DNA from: Streptomyces sp. DT2A-34
GTDB lineage: Bacteria; Actinomycetota; Actinomycetes; Streptomycetales; Streptomycetaceae
Length of the DNA: 64,000 bases
Assembly: GCF_030499515.1 (NCBI RefSeq)
Contig: NZ_JASTWJ010000001.1
Location: forward strand, 6,552,001-6,616,000
Direction of reading: 5' to 3'
Below are positions 15,708-26,328 of the stretch, in pieces. The notes under the pieces are model-generated. The model was not told where the DNA came from. It searched no databases and was given only the letters and a program-made list of their open reading frames with translations. Within the stretch, counting starts at the first letter, position 1. Each line of letters begins with the position of its first letter. The translations under genes and the position numbers were made by a program.

Positions 15708-18014
15708 ATGACCGAAGTCAACAGGCCGCCCCGGGTCGGAGGCTGGACCCGCTTCGTGACGGCCCGCCCCCGGTTGTCGCTGCTCGTGGCCCTGGTGATC
15801 ACCGCGCTCGCCGTGCTGGCCGGCAGCGGGGTCGCCGACCGCCTGGGCAGTGGCGGCTGGGAAGACCCACAGGCCGAGTCGACCTACGCGACCAAGGCGC
15901 TGGAGCGGGAGTTCCCCGCGTCCCAGCCCAACCTCCTGCTCCTCGTGGACGCGGGCAGCGCCTCCGTGGACGATCCCGCGGTCGCCGCCGAGGCCCAGCG
16001 GCTCGCGGCGCGGCTGGCCGGAGAGAAGGGCGTCACAGGGGTCGGCTCCTACTGGCAGGCGGACGCCTCGACGGCTCCCGCCCTGCGTGCCGAGGACGGT
16101 CATGAGGCGCTGATCGCCGCCCGCATCACCGGCGATGAGAAGCGGGCGGGGGAGACCCTGGACCGCATCGCGCCCGAGTTCCGGGGCGCGCACGGCCCGG
16201 TGGAGGTCGGCGTCGGCGGTCCGGTCGCCGTGCGGCACGAGATGCAGACGATCATCCAGGAGGACCTGGTCCGCGCCGAGGTGATCGCCCTGCCGGTCAC
16301 CCTGGTGCTGCTGGTCATGGTCTTCGGCAGCGCGGTCGCGGCCCTGCTGCCGCTCGGCATCGGCATCGTCGCGATCCTCGGCACGAACGCGGTGCTGCGC
16401 GGCCTGACCGAGTTCGCCGACGTGTCCGTCTTCGCGATGAACCTCACCACGGCCCTGGGCCTCGGTCTCGCCGTCGACTACGCCCTGTTCATCGTGCGCC
16501 GCTTCCGCGAGGAACTCGCCACCGGCGCCGAACCGTTGACCGCGGTCGGCACGACCCTGCGCACGGCCGGCCGTACGGTCCTGTTCTCGGCCCTCACGGT
16601 CGCGGTGTCCCTCGCGGCGATGCTGCTCTTCCCGCAGTACTTCCTGCGGTCCTTCGCCTACGCCGGGATCGCCGTGGTGCTGCTGGCCGCGGCGGCGGCG
16701 CTGATCCTGCTCCCGGCGGCACTGATCCTGCTCGGCCACCGGGTCAACTCCCTGGATCTGCGCCGCCTGTTCCGCCGCGGGCGGCCGAAACCGTCCGACG
16801 AGGCGTCCGACGAGGCGTTCGACGAGGCGTTCGACGAGGCGTCCGATGAGCCGTCCGATGAGCCGTCCGCTGACGTGTCCGGTACGACGGAGGGCAGGGC
16901 CTGGACCCGCACCGCGAGCCTCGTGATGCGCCGCGCCCCCTTCTTCGCCCTGGGCACCACCGCCGTCCTGGTCCTGCTCGGACTGCCCTTCCTGGGCGTG
17001 AAGTTCGGTACCGCCGACGACCGCCAGCTGCCGTCGAGCGCCGAGTCCCATGTCGTGCAGCAGCACATCCGCGACGGCTTCCCGGGCAGCCCCGGCGGCG
17101 GCCTGGAGGTGCTCGCCGAGGGCCGGGCCACGCCGGCGCAGTACGCCGCGTACAAGGAGCGGATCGCCGCCCTGCCGGAAGTGCTGCGGGTCGACGGGCC
17201 ACTGGTGCAGGGCGAGTCGGCGTACTTCACGGTGCTGCCGAAAGGCGAGGTGGTGGACGACCCGGCCCAGGGCCTGGTGGATGAACTGCGCGCCGCGCAG
17301 GCCCCGTTCGACACCAAGGTGACCGGCGCCGCGGCGGTCCTGGTCGACTCCAAGGACGCGATAGCCGAACGCCTGCCCCTGGCGGCCGCCTTCATAGCGA
17401 TCGTCACCCTGCTGCTGGTGTTTCTGCTGACGGGCAGCGTGCTGATCCCGATCCAGGCGGTGGTGCTCAACGCGCTCAGCCTGACGGCGATGTTCGGCGC
17501 GGTGGTCTGGGTCTTCCAGGACGGCCATCTGTCCGGCCTGCTCGGCTTCACCAGCCCCGGCTCGATCGAGACGACCCTCCCGGTGCTGATGTTCTGTGTC
17601 GCCTTCGGCCTGTCCATGGACTACGGCGTCTTCCTGCTGTCCCGCATCAAGGAGGAGTACGACGCGACCGGCGACCACGACCAGGCGGTCCGGTACGGCC
17701 TTCAGCGCACGGGCGGGCTGATCACCGCGGCCGCCGTGATCCTCGCGGTGGTGATGGTCGCGATAGGCACCTCCCGGGTGACCAACACCAAGATGCTCGG
17801 CCTCGGTATCGCCCTGGCGGTACTGATGGACGCGATGATCGTCCGCAGCCTCCTGGTCCCGGCGGTCATGCGCCTCACGGGCCGGGCGACCTGGTGGGCC
17901 CCGGGCCCGCTGCGCCGGTTCCACAGCCGCTTCGGCCTCAGCGAGGGCGAGCCGGCGGCGGCCCCGGCAGCCGAGCCCGCACAGGAGCGGGACAAGGTGA
18001 GCGCGCACGGCTGA
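15708..18014 (+). CDS. MMPL-family RND transporter
   Basis: A 768-residue membrane protein with the two-halved MMPL/RND layout: an N-terminal helix, a large extracytoplasmic loop, helices 2-6, then the same again. Proton-relay Asp-Tyr pairs are visible in GLGLAVDYALFIVRRF and FGLSMDYGVFLLSRIK. The cytoplasmic linker between the halves holds a tandem SDEA/FDEA repeat. It probably exports lipids, siderophores or drugs under the divergent TetR. AAGGGG precedes the ATG. Substrate unknown. Confidence 0.92.
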   Translation: MTEVNRPPRVGGWTRFVTARPRLSLLVALVITALAVLAGSGVADRLGSGGWEDPQAESTYATKALEREFPASQPNLLLLVDAGSASVDDPAVAAEAQRLAARLAGEKGVTGVGSYWQADASTAPALRAEDGHEALIAARITGDEKRAGETLDRIAPEFRGAHGPVEVGVGGPVAVRHEMQTIIQEDLVRAEVIALPVTLVLLVMVFGSAVAALLPLGIGIVAILGTNAVLRGLTEFADVSVFAMNLTTALGLGLAVDYALFIVRRFREELATGAEPLTAVGTTLRTAGRTVLFSALTVAVSLAAMLLFPQYFLRSFAYAGIAVVLLAAAAALILLPAALILLGHRVNSLDLRRLFRRGRPKPSDEASDEAFDEAFDEASDEPSDEPSADVSGTTEGRAWTRTASLVMRRAPFFALGTTAVLVLLGLPFLGVKFGTADDRQLPSSAESHVVQQHIRDGFPGSPGGGLEVLAEGRATPAQYAAYKERIAALPEVLRVDGPLVQGESAYFTVLPKGEVVDDPAQGLVDELRAAQAPFDTKVTGAAAVLVDSKDAIAERLPLAAAFIAIVTLLLVFLLTGSVLIPIQAVVLNALSLTAMFGAVVWVFQDGHLSGLLGFTSPGSIETTLPVLMFCVAFGLSMDYGVFLLSRIKEEYDATGDHDQAVRYGLQRTGGLITAAAVILAVVMVAIGTSRVTNTKMLGLGIALAVLMDAMIVRSLLVPAVMRLTGRATWWAPGPLRRFHSRFGLSEGEPAAAPAAEPAQERDKVSAHG
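16794..16865 (+). repeat. Six tandem 12-bp repeats inside the MMPL gene
   Basis: Unit TCCGACGAGGCG and variants (TTCGACGAGGCG, TCCGATGAGCCG) are repeated six times in frame, encoding S/F-D-E-A/P. They form an acidic low-complexity tract between the two transporter halves. Unit number could vary between strains without shifting the frame. Confidence 0.9.
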
Positions 18015-18044
18015 CCTCCCCGGAGGACGGGGGAAGTCAGGCGG

Positions 18045-18085
18045 GCGGGGCTGTGTCGACTCGCGGCTTCGCCGCGTGGGCGCAC
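18045..18085. repeat. Dispersed intergenic repeat, partial copy
   Basis: This carries a GGGGCTGT-N7-8-GCGGCT-CGCCGCGTGGGCGC pattern, which recurs at 27719-27803. It sits directly after the MMPL stop. The central GCGGC-TTC-GCCGC is a short hairpin. Confidence 0.7.
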
Positions 18086-18262
18086 CCGGTGGCAGCTCAC
18101 CCCGGCAGCTCACCCCGGCCGGTCAGCCCTGCCCTGCCGGTCGGCCCGGGCCTGCCGGTCGGCCCGGGCCGGCAGGGCACGCGTGCCGTGCCGCAGGCCG
18201 GGCGGAGCGTCTAGCGTTCGCGATGATCTCCGTGCAAGGGGCGCGGTCGAAAGGAGACGGGG

Positions 18263-19306
18263 ATGCGGGCAGTGGTGTTCGAGCGGTTCGGGGAACAGGC
18301 CGAGGTGCGTGAGGTGCCCGACCCCCACCCCGCCCCCCACGGAGTGACCGTGCGCGTCGAGGCGACGGGGCTGTGCCGCAGCGACTGGCACGGCTGGCAG
18401 GGCCACGACCCGGACATCACGCTGCCGCATGTGCCGGGTCATGAACTCGCCGGTGTCGTCGAGGCGGTGGGCGACCGGGTGACGCGCTGGGCCCCCGGCG
18501 ACCGGGTCACCGTGCCCTTCGTGTGCGCCTGCGGCAGCTGTGGGGCGTGCGCTGCGGGCGACCAGCAGGTGTGTGAGCGCCAGACCCAGCCCGGCTTCAC
18601 CCACTGGGGCTCCTTCGCCCAGTACGTGGCGCTGGACCACGCCGACGTCAACCTGGTCGCCGTTCCCGAGGAGATGTCCTTCGCGACCGCCGCCTCGCTC
18701 GGCTGCCGGTTCGCCACCGCGTTCCGGGCGGTCGTGCAGCAGGGCCGGGTGGCGGCGGGGGAGTGGGTCGCGGTCCACGGCTGCGGCGGGGTGGGCCTGT
18801 CGGCGGTGATGATCGCGGCGGCGTCGGGGGCGAGGGTCGTCGCGGTGGACGTCTCACCACAGGCCCTGGACCTGGCCCGGAAGTTCGGGGCGGCCGAGCG
18901 CCTGGACGCGTCGAGCACGCCGGACACGGCGGCGGCGATCCACGCCCTGACCGGCGGCGGCGCCCACCTCTCCCTGGACGCCCTCGGTTCACCCGCCACC
19001 TGCGCCGCGTCGGTGGGCGCCCTGCGCCGCCGGGGCCGGCACGTCCAGGTGGGCCTGCTGCCCTCGACGTCCGGCACGACCCCCGTCCCCATGGCCCGCG
19101 CGATCGCCCTCGAACTGGAACTCCTGGGCAGCCACGGCATGGCGGCGCACACCTACCCGCCGATGCTGGAGCTGGTACGGGCGGGTGTGCTGCGGCCGGA
19201 TCTGCTGGTGACGTCGACGATCCCGCTGGAGGCGGTGCCGCAGGCGTTGACGGCGATCGGGACGGCACCGGGGGCGGGGGTGACGGTGATCGAGCCGTGG
19301 AGCTGA
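18263..19306 (+). CDS. Zinc-dependent alcohol dehydrogenase (MDR family)
   Basis: A 347-residue medium-chain dehydrogenase. Catalytic zinc ligands are in [13 protein letters not shown] and [13 protein letters not shown]. Structural zinc cysteines are in [17 protein letters not shown], and the NAD(P)-binding loop is [26 protein letters not shown] lies 8 bp before the ATG. The preference for a small alcohol or aldehyde is unknown. It stands alone and is convergent with the acetyltransferase gene. Confidence 0.92.
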   Translation: MRAVVFERFGEQAEVREVPDPHPAPHGVTVRVEATGLCRSDWHGWQGHDPDITLPHVPGHELAGVVEAVGDRVTRWAPGDRVTVPFVCACGSCGACAAGDQQVCERQTQPGFTHWGSFAQYVALDHADVNLVAVPEEMSFATAASLGCRFATAFRAVVQQGRVAAGEWVAVHGCGGVGLSAVMIAAASGARVVAVDVSPQALDLARKFGAAERLDASSTPDTAAAIHALTGGGAHLSLDALGSPATCAASVGALRRRGRHVQVGLLPSTSGTTPVPMARAIALELELLGSHGMAAHTYPPMLELVRAGVLRPDLLVTSTIPLEAVPQALTAIGTAPGAGVTVIEPWS

Positions 19307-19313
19307 GGCTCCC

Positions 19314-19871
19314 TCACCGCCGGGGCAGGGCCGCCCACTCGCGGTCGAGTATGGCCATGACCACCGAGTCGACCCACTCGCCGTCCCTCAACTCGGCTTC
19401 CCGCCGAACCCCCTCCACCACGAAACCGACCTTCTCGTACACCCGCAGGGCGCGGTGGTTGTAGCTGTACGCCTCCAACTCGATGCGGTGCAGCCCGAGT
19501 TGCTCGAATCCGTGGCCGACGATGAGGCGGGTGGCCTCGGTGCCGAGTCCCCGGTCGCGCCCCCTGGGTCCGATGAGCGTGCGGAACGTACAACCGCGCG
19601 TCTGAGGGTCCCACTCGTGCAGGACGACCTCGCCGACGAGTTCGCCGGTGGCGCGGTCGGTGACGGCGAGGTCGAGGCGGTCGGGCTGGTCGGACCGGGA
19701 GCCGTACCAGGAACGCACCCGAGCCGGGGTGAGTTCACGGGAGGGCTCGCCGGTGAGGCGGATGACCTCGGGGTCTTCGATGATCTCCCACATGACGTCG
19801 GCGTCGGCCTCCGTGAACGGCCGGAGGACGGTCTTGTCGCCGGTGAGCGTGGGTTTGACGGAGAAGTCCAT
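19314..19871 (-). CDS. GNAT-family N-acetyltransferase (RimJ-like)
   Basis: A 185-residue acetyltransferase. LRPFTEADADVMWEIIEDPE is the usual RimJ/RimL-type start. The acetyl-CoA loop is GPRGRDRGLGTEATRLIVGH, followed by LGLHRIELEAYSYNHRALRVYEKVGF. The ATG at 19871 has no strong ribosome site, and a hairpin lies just upstream. The target amine (ribosomal protein, drug or metabolite) cannot be read from the sequence. Confidence 0.9.
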   Translation of the reverse strand: MDFSVKPTLTGDKTVLRPFTEADADVMWEIIEDPEVIRLTGEPSRELTPARVRSWYGSRSDQPDRLDLAVTDRATGELVGEVVLHEWDPQTRGCTFRTLIGPRGRDRGLGTEATRLIVGHGFEQLGLHRIELEAYSYNHRALRVYEKVGFVVEGVRREAELRDGEWVDSVVMAILDREWAALPRR

Positions 19872-19878
19872 CGGGCGA

Positions 19879-19907
19879 CTGTGCCCCACACGGCCGGTGG
19901 GGCACAG
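19879..19907 (-). terminator. Hairpin between merR-like and GNAT genes
   Basis: CTGTGCCCCAC (19879-19889) and GTGGGGCACAG (19897-19907) pair perfectly over 11 bp with a 7-nt loop. It falls between the stop of the small DNA-binding gene and the start of the acetyltransferase gene, so it can limit read-through between them. Confidence 0.6.
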
Positions 19908-19924
19908 CTGGTTTTTCCGGGAGG

Positions 19925-20125
19925 TCAGTCCGATCTGCGCCCTCGGTTTCCCGGCCGGGACGCCACCCAGGCCCGGACCGTGTCGGCGTACCAGAAGGGC
20001 TTGCCGCCCTCCACGTGGTCCGGCGGCGGCAGCAGCCCGTGCTTGCGGTACGACCGCACGGTGTCCGGCTGCACCTTGATGTGCGCCGCGATCTCCTTGT
20101 AGGACCAGAGCCTTCGGTCGGTCAT
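19925..20125 (-). CDS. Small MerR/excisionase-like DNA-binding protein
   Basis: About 66 residues, essentially one helix-turn-helix: RRLWSYKEIAAHIKVQPDTV then RSYRKHGLLPPPDH with the MerR-like turn, ending FWYADTVRAWVASRPGNRG. ATG at 20125 is preferred because GGGAGG lies eight bases upstream; a GTG three codons earlier overlaps that site. Similar small proteins act as regulators or excisionases. No integrase is near, so a regulatory role is more likely. Confidence 0.82.
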   Translation of the reverse strand: MTDRRLWSYKEIAAHIKVQPDTVRSYRKHGLLPPPDHVEGGKPFWYADTVRAWVASRPGNRGRRSD

Positions 20126-20263
20126 CAGTTGCACCTCCCTGCGCGCGCCGCGGCGGCGACCAGGAGCGGTCGTCGGGGGTACCGGGCGCTGCGCTGGCGA
20201 TCACAAAGCCTGTGTCCCGTGAAACGACGCGGCGTGAGGAGGAGCAAGGGCCTGTGCGCCGGG

Positions 20264-20323
20264 TGTGACACAAGACCCGCGTACTTGCGACATGCGTGAC
20301 AGGAAAGGTGCGTTTGTGACACA
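20264..20323. promoter_or_regulatory. Paired TGTGACACA palindromes upstream of iolC
   Basis: TGTGACACA (TGTG-N-CACA) occurs at 20264-20272 and 20315-20323, 51 bp apart. A partial GCGTGACAGG copy lies between them. They lie 165-220 bp upstream of iolC in the 352-bp gap shared with the divergent merR-like gene. The binding protein is unknown. Confidence 0.5.
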
Positions 20324-20412
20324 GCTGCCGCAAATGCACGCGGGCGCGAGGGTGCGGCGTTTTGGCAGACGCCGCCCCGGCCGGACCACGCACCCCAAAG
20401 GTCTGGTCCGAA

Positions 20413-20457
20413 TGTCTGGACAAAACATTGACAGGGCTGTGTGCGGCGGACTACAAA
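20413..20457 (+). promoter_or_regulatory. Probable iol promoter with GntR-like site
   Basis: TTGACA at 20428-20433 is followed after 18 bp by TACAAA at 20452-20457. Directly upstream lies the palindrome TGTCTGGACA (20413-20422), which resembles GntR-family operators. Inositol operons in other actinobacteria are controlled by GntR-type IolR. No such gene is in the window. Confidence 0.6.
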
Positions 20458-20486
20458 GCCGGGAGAGCCGATACGAAGGGAACGCG

Positions 20487-21437
20487 ATGGCCTACGACCT
20501 GATCACCATGGGGCGGATCGGAGTGGACCTCTACCCGCTGCAGACCGGCGTCCCGCTGCCGCAGGTCACGTCCTTCGGCAAGTTCCTCGGCGGCTCGGCG
20601 ACGAACGTCGCGGTCGCCGCGGCCCGCCTGGGACGGCGTACCGCGGTGATCACCCGCACCGGCGACGACCCCTTCGGCACCTACCTGCACGAGGCCCTCC
20701 AGGGCTTCGGCGTCGACGACCGCTGGGTCACCCCGGTCCCGGGCCTGCCCACCCCGGTCACCTTCTGCGAGGTCTTCCCGCCGGACGACTTCCCGCTGTA
20801 CTTCTACCGGCGGCCCAAGGCCCCGGACCTGGAGATCGACGCCCACGAGCTCGACCTGGACGCCATCCGCGACGCCCGTATCTTCTGGATCACCGGCACC
20901 GGTCTGAGCGAGGAGCCCAGCCGTACGGCGACGCTCGCGGCCCTCGCCCACCGAGCCAAGTCCGGTACGACGGTCTTCGACCTCGACTGGCGCCCCATGT
21001 TCTGGAGCGACCCGGACGCGGCCCGCCCCTTCTACGCCGAGGCCCTGAAGCACACCACCGTCGCCGTCGGCAACCTCGACGAGGTGGAGGTCGCGACCGG
21101 CGTGCGCGAGCCCCATGCCGCCGCCCGCGCGCTCCTCGACGCCGGCGTCGAGATCGCCGTCGTCAAGCAGGGCCCGAAGGGTGTCCTCGCCGTCAACAGC
21201 AAGGGCGACCAGGCCGAGGTCCCGCCCCTCCCCGTGAACGTCCTCAACGGCCTCGGCGCCGGTGACGCCTTCGGCGGCTCGCTCTGCCACGGCCTGCTGG
21301 AGGGCTGGGACCTGGAGAAGATCATGCGGCACGCCAACGCCGCCGGCGCCATCGTCGCCTCCCGCCTGGAGTGCTCCTCCGCGATGCCGACGCCGGACGA
21401 GATCGAGGCCGCCATCGCCGCGGGGGCCGTCAAGTGA
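20487..21437 (+). CDS. iolC: 5-dehydro-2-deoxygluconokinase IolC
   Basis: A 316-residue PfkB-family kinase that phosphorylates 2-deoxy-5-keto-gluconate in inositol breakdown. LITMGRIGVDLYPLQTGVPL is the characteristic IolC start, GKFLGGSATNVAVAAARLG is PfkB signature 1, and NGLGAGDAFGGSLCHGL is the catalytic signature. The segment FYRRPKAPDLEI is also typical of IolC. GAAGGGA precedes the ATG. It is first in the iol operon, and its stop overlaps the next gene by 4 bp. Confidence 0.93.
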   Translation: MAYDLITMGRIGVDLYPLQTGVPLPQVTSFGKFLGGSATNVAVAAARLGRRTAVITRTGDDPFGTYLHEALQGFGVDDRWVTPVPGLPTPVTFCEVFPPDDFPLYFYRRPKAPDLEIDAHELDLDAIRDARIFWITGTGLSEEPSRTATLAALAHRAKSGTTVFDLDWRPMFWSDPDAARPFYAEALKHTTVAVGNLDEVEVATGVREPHAAARALLDAGVEIAVVKQGPKGVLAVNSKGDQAEVPPLPVNVLNGLGAGDAFGGSLCHGLLEGWDLEKIMRHANAAGAIVASRLECSSAMPTPDEIEAAIAAGAVK

Positions 21438-22315
21438 CCGTCGACATCGCGGAACTCGTCCGTCTCCGCACCCAGCGCCCCGAGGCGATCGCGGAGGCCG
21501 CCGCCCGCCGCACCCGGCGGTCCCTCCTCGGCGACTCCGGCCGGCTGATGATCGTCGCCGCCGACCACCCGGCCCGCGGCGCCCTCGGCGTCGGCGACCG
21601 GCGGCTCGCCATGGCCAACCGCGCCGACCTGCTCGAACGCCTCTGCCTCGCGCTGGCCCGCCCCGGTGTCGACGGCGTTCTCGCGACCGCCGACATCCTC
21701 GACGACCTGCTGCTGCTCGGCGCCCTCGACGGCAAGGTCGTCATGGGCTCCATGAACCGCGGCGGCCTCCAGGGCGCGAGCTTCGAACTCGACGACCGCT
21801 TCACGGGCCACCGCCCCGAGGACATCCAGCGCCTCGGCTTCGACGCCGGCAAGCTGCTCCTGCGCATCGACTACGACGACCCGGGCTCCCTCACCACCAT
21901 GGAGTCCACCGCCCGCGCCATCGACGAGATGGCCGCACGCAGGCTCCCGGTCTTCGTCGAGCCGTTCATCAGCCGCCGCACCCCGGAGGGCAAGGTCGTC
22001 AACGACCTGGCCGCCGAGGCGGTCACCAAATCCATCGCCATCTCCTCCGGCCTGGGCGGCACCTCCGCCTACACCTGGCTGAAGGTGCCGGTCACCGACA
22101 ACCCCGACGACATGGCCGAGGTCATGGCGACCTCGACGCTCCCGGCCGTGCTGCTGGGCGGCGAGGTCGGCGACGACCAGGACGGGGCATACGAGAAGTG
22201 GCGGGGCGCTCTCCAACTGCCCACCGTGCGGGGCCTGGTGGTCGGCCGTTCACTGCTCTACCCGGCGGACGGGGACGTTGTCGCCGCGGTGGACACTGCC
22301 GTAGGACTGCTGTGA
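21434..22315 (+). CDS. Class I aldolase-like (beta/alpha)8 protein of the iol operon
   Basis: A 293-residue protein that sits with iolC in many actinomycete inositol operons. MIVAADHPARGALGVGDR and MGSMNRGGLQGASFELDDRF are typical of this DeoC/LacD-like barrel, and a lysine in DAGKLLLRIDYDD or AVTKSIAISSGLG could form the Schiff base. It may cleave the IolC product (the IolJ role), but that is inference. The GTG start at 21434 overlaps the iolC stop (GTGA). Confidence 0.85.
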   Translation: MTVDIAELVRLRTQRPEAIAEAAARRTRRSLLGDSGRLMIVAADHPARGALGVGDRRLAMANRADLLERLCLALARPGVDGVLATADILDDLLLLGALDGKVVMGSMNRGGLQGASFELDDRFTGHRPEDIQRLGFDAGKLLLRIDYDDPGSLTTMESTARAIDEMAARRLPVFVEPFISRRTPEGKVVNDLAAEAVTKSIAISSGLGGTSAYTWLKVPVTDNPDDMAEVMATSTLPAVLLGGEVGDDQDGAYEKWRGALQLPTVRGLVVGRSLLYPADGDVVAAVDTAVGLL

Positions 22316-22322
22316 GGTCCCC

Positions 22323-22595
22323 ATGTCCACGAGCCGTACGTTCGACCAAGAACGACCCGTACATGCACGACGCGTAGTTCCCCGTCGGCTCTCCCCGCGG
22401 AGCGCCGGCGCACAGATCGCCTCCGGCGCGGGTGGCCGCTTTGCTTTGGCAGGAGCGAAGTGCGAGCGAAGACTCCCCGCCCGCTACGGCCCCGCGCCGG
22501 AGGTCCGTCGAGTCGTACGGGGCGGTGGAGCCGTACGGGAGTGGTGGATCTGCTTCCATCCGGCCCACGTAGAAGGCACAGGGGGTTATCGATGA
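22323..22595 (+). pseudogene. iolB: iolB remnant (5-deoxyglucuronate isomerase)
   Basis: A 90-codon frame between the aldolase-like gene and iolD, exactly where iolB belongs. Codons ~36-60 encode GGRFALAGAKCERRLPARYG and PAPEV, an excellent match to an internal IolB segment. The last ~20 codons (REWWICFHPAH) resemble the IolB C-terminus (R-W-IC-P-AH pattern). IolB is normally ~290 residues, so most of the cupin core and the N-terminal barrel are gone. The stop still overlaps the iolD start as ATGA, so the 3' coupling survives. It is surely inactive as an isomerase. Confidence 0.8.
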
Positions 22596-24478
22596 CCTCA
22601 ACGACGAGGCTCACGGTCGCACAGGCGCTCGTCCGCTTCCTGTCCGCCCAGTACACCGAGCGCGACGGCGTACGACAGCGCCTGATCGGCGCCACCTGGG
22701 GCATCTTCGGCCACGGCAACGTGGCCGGGATCGGCCAGGCGCTGATCGAGTACGGCGATGAGATGCCGTACCACCAGGGCCGTAACGAACAGGCCATGGT
22801 GCACGCGGCCGTCGGTTACGCCCGCCAGTCCAACCGTCTCTCCACCCACGCCGTGACCACCTCCATCGGCCCCGGCGCGACCAACCTCGTCACCGGCGCC
22901 GCGCTCGCGACCATCAACCACCTCCCGGTCCTGCTCCTCCCCGGCGACATCTTCGCCACCCGCCCCGCCGACCCGGTCCTGCAGCAGCTCGAAGTGCCGT
23001 ACGCGGGCGATGTGTCGGTCAACGACTGTCTGCGCCCGGTGTCGAAGTACTTCGACCGGATCACCCGGCCGGAAGCCCTGATCCCCTCCGCCCTGAACGC
23101 CATGCGCGTGCTGACGGACCCCGTCGAGACCGGCGCCGTGACGCTGGCGCTCCCGCAGGACGTGCAGGCCGAGGCGTACGACTGGCCGGACGAGTTCTTC
23201 GCCGAGCGCACCTGGGTGGTCCGCCGGCCGGGCGCCGACCCGACAGAACTCGCCCAGGCCGTCCGGGCGATCAGGTCCGCCCGCAGGCCCCTGGTCGTCG
23301 CGGGCGGCGGCGTCCACCACAGCCGCGCCGAGGAAGCGCTCGCCGAGTTCGCGGAGGTCACCCGCATCCCGGTCGCCTCCACCCAGGCCGGAAAGGGCTC
23401 CCTGCGCTTCGACCACCCCCAGGACGTCGGCGGAGTCGGCCACACCGGCACCGCCACCGCCGACGAACTCGCCCGCACCGCCGACCTGGTGATCGGCGTG
23501 GGGACCAGGTACACCGACTTCACCACCGCCTCCGGCACCCTGTTCAGCAACCCGGACGTCCGCTTCCTCAACCTCAACATCGCGCCCTTCGACGGCCACA
23601 AGCTCGCCGGGATGCCGCTGATCGCGGACGCCCGCACCGGCCTGGAGGAGCTGACCGGGAGGCTGGAGATGCACGGCCACCGGGTCGCCGACTCCTACGT
23701 CACCGAGTACACCGAGGACAAGGACCGCTGGGAGCACCGCGTCGACGCCTGCTACGAGGCGGACGAGCCCGACGTACGCCCGACCCAGCCGCAGGTCCTG
23801 GGCGCGCTGGACGCGATCGTCGACGAGTCGGACGTGATCATCAACGCGGCCGGTTCCCTCCCCGGCGACCTGCACAAACTCTGGCGGGCGCGCTCGCGGG
23901 ACCAGTACCACCTGGAGTACGGCTACTCCTGCATGGGCTACGAGATCCCGGCCGCCATCGGCGTGAAGATGGCCGCCCCGGAGCGGCCCGTGTGGGCGCT
24001 GGTCGGCGACGGCACCTATCTGATGATGCCGACGGAGATCGTGACGGCCGTGCAGGAGGGCGTCGCGATCAAGGTGTTGCTCGTGCAGAACCACGGGTAC
24101 GCGTCCATCGGCGGACTGTCGGAGGAGACGGGCGCCGAGCGCTTCGGTACGGCGTACCGGTATCGCGCGGAGGACGGTGCCTTCACGGGCGCCCCGCTCC
24201 CCGTCGACCTGGCCGCCAACGCCGCGAGCCTCGGCATGCGGGTGCTGCGCGCGAAGACCGTACGGGACCTGCGCGAGGCGCTCGCTCAGGCCCGCGCGGC
24301 CGACACTCCCACATGTGTCTACGTCGAGACCGAAACGGCAGACACTGTGTCGGGCCCGCCGCCCGCGCAGGCCTGGTGGGATGTTCCTGTGGCCGAGACC
24401 GCGACCCGAGCGTCGGCGGTCAAGGCGCGTGAGCTGTACGAACGGCACGTCTCGACCCGACGCCGCCATCTGTGCTGA
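22592..24478 (+). CDS. iolD: 3D-(3,5/4)-trihydroxycyclohexane-1,2-dione hydrolase IolD
   Basis: A 628-residue thiamine-diphosphate enzyme that opens the ring of the inositol-derived diketone. Visible features are TWGIFGHGNVAGIGQAL, the ThDP-activating Glu in YHQGRNEQAMVHAAVGYA, TTSIGPGATNLVTGAALA, and the ThDP/Mg motif GDGTYLMMPTE through VQNHGYASIGGLS. ATG at 22592 overlaps the iolB-remnant stop. With iolB broken, the upstream isomerisation step would have to be supplied elsewhere. It is followed by mmsA after ~130 bp. Confidence 0.94.
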   Translation: MTSTTRLTVAQALVRFLSAQYTERDGVRQRLIGATWGIFGHGNVAGIGQALIEYGDEMPYHQGRNEQAMVHAAVGYARQSNRLSTHAVTTSIGPGATNLVTGAALATINHLPVLLLPGDIFATRPADPVLQQLEVPYAGDVSVNDCLRPVSKYFDRITRPEALIPSALNAMRVLTDPVETGAVTLALPQDVQAEAYDWPDEFFAERTWVVRRPGADPTELAQAVRAIRSARRPLVVAGGGVHHSRAEEALAEFAEVTRIPVASTQAGKGSLRFDHPQDVGGVGHTGTATADELARTADLVIGVGTRYTDFTTASGTLFSNPDVRFLNLNIAPFDGHKLAGMPLIADARTGLEELTGRLEMHGHRVADSYVTEYTEDKDRWEHRVDACYEADEPDVRPTQPQVLGALDAIVDESDVIINAAGSLPGDLHKLWRARSRDQYHLEYGYSCMGYEIPAAIGVKMAAPERPVWALVGDGTYLMMPTEIVTAVQEGVAIKVLLVQNHGYASIGGLSEETGAERFGTAYRYRAEDGAFTGAPLPVDLAANAASLGMRVLRAKTVRDLREALAQARAADTPTCVYVETETADTVSGPPPAQAWWDVPVAETATRASAVKARELYERHVSTRRRHLC

Positions 24479-24608
24479 ATCTCCCGGGGGCTGCATTCGA
24501 TGTGCGGCTACCGCCGCGCGGCCCCCGGACCCCCAGCAGAAAAGCAGGTTGGCCGCCGTGACCGGCGCGGACATCGCGAGGCACACCTGAGTGAAGGAGT
24601 ATCTGGGC

Positions 24609-26111
<1,503 letters not shown>

Positions 26112-26141
26112 CACCGAGCGTCGCTACCGGCGCCGGCGTCC

Positions 26142-26174
26142 GGGGCCGTCCGCATCGCGGACGGCCCCATTTTT
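26142..26174 (+). terminator. Strong rho-independent terminator after mmsA
   Basis: GGGGCCGTCCGC (26142-26153) pairs perfectly with GCGGACGGCCCC (26157-26168) around a 3-nt loop and is followed by ATTTTT. This is the clearest intrinsic terminator in the window and marks the end of the iol operon. Confidence 0.92.
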
Positions 26175-26328
26175 CTGCGGGCACGCGCTGCGGTTCCCGC
26201 ACGTCCGGAAGTCGCCCTGAGGGTGGCCTTGATGCGACGCTAACGCGCGTAAAGTCGATCTCCAGCAACGAATTCCGTAGGTAAACACCCATTGACGTGA
26301 CGGTTTCCGTCGATGTTGCATCCCCCTC

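Noticed and set aside
19925..20125. Small HTH protein as phage excisionase
   Set aside because: No integrase or attachment-site repeat is nearby; a regulator is more likely.
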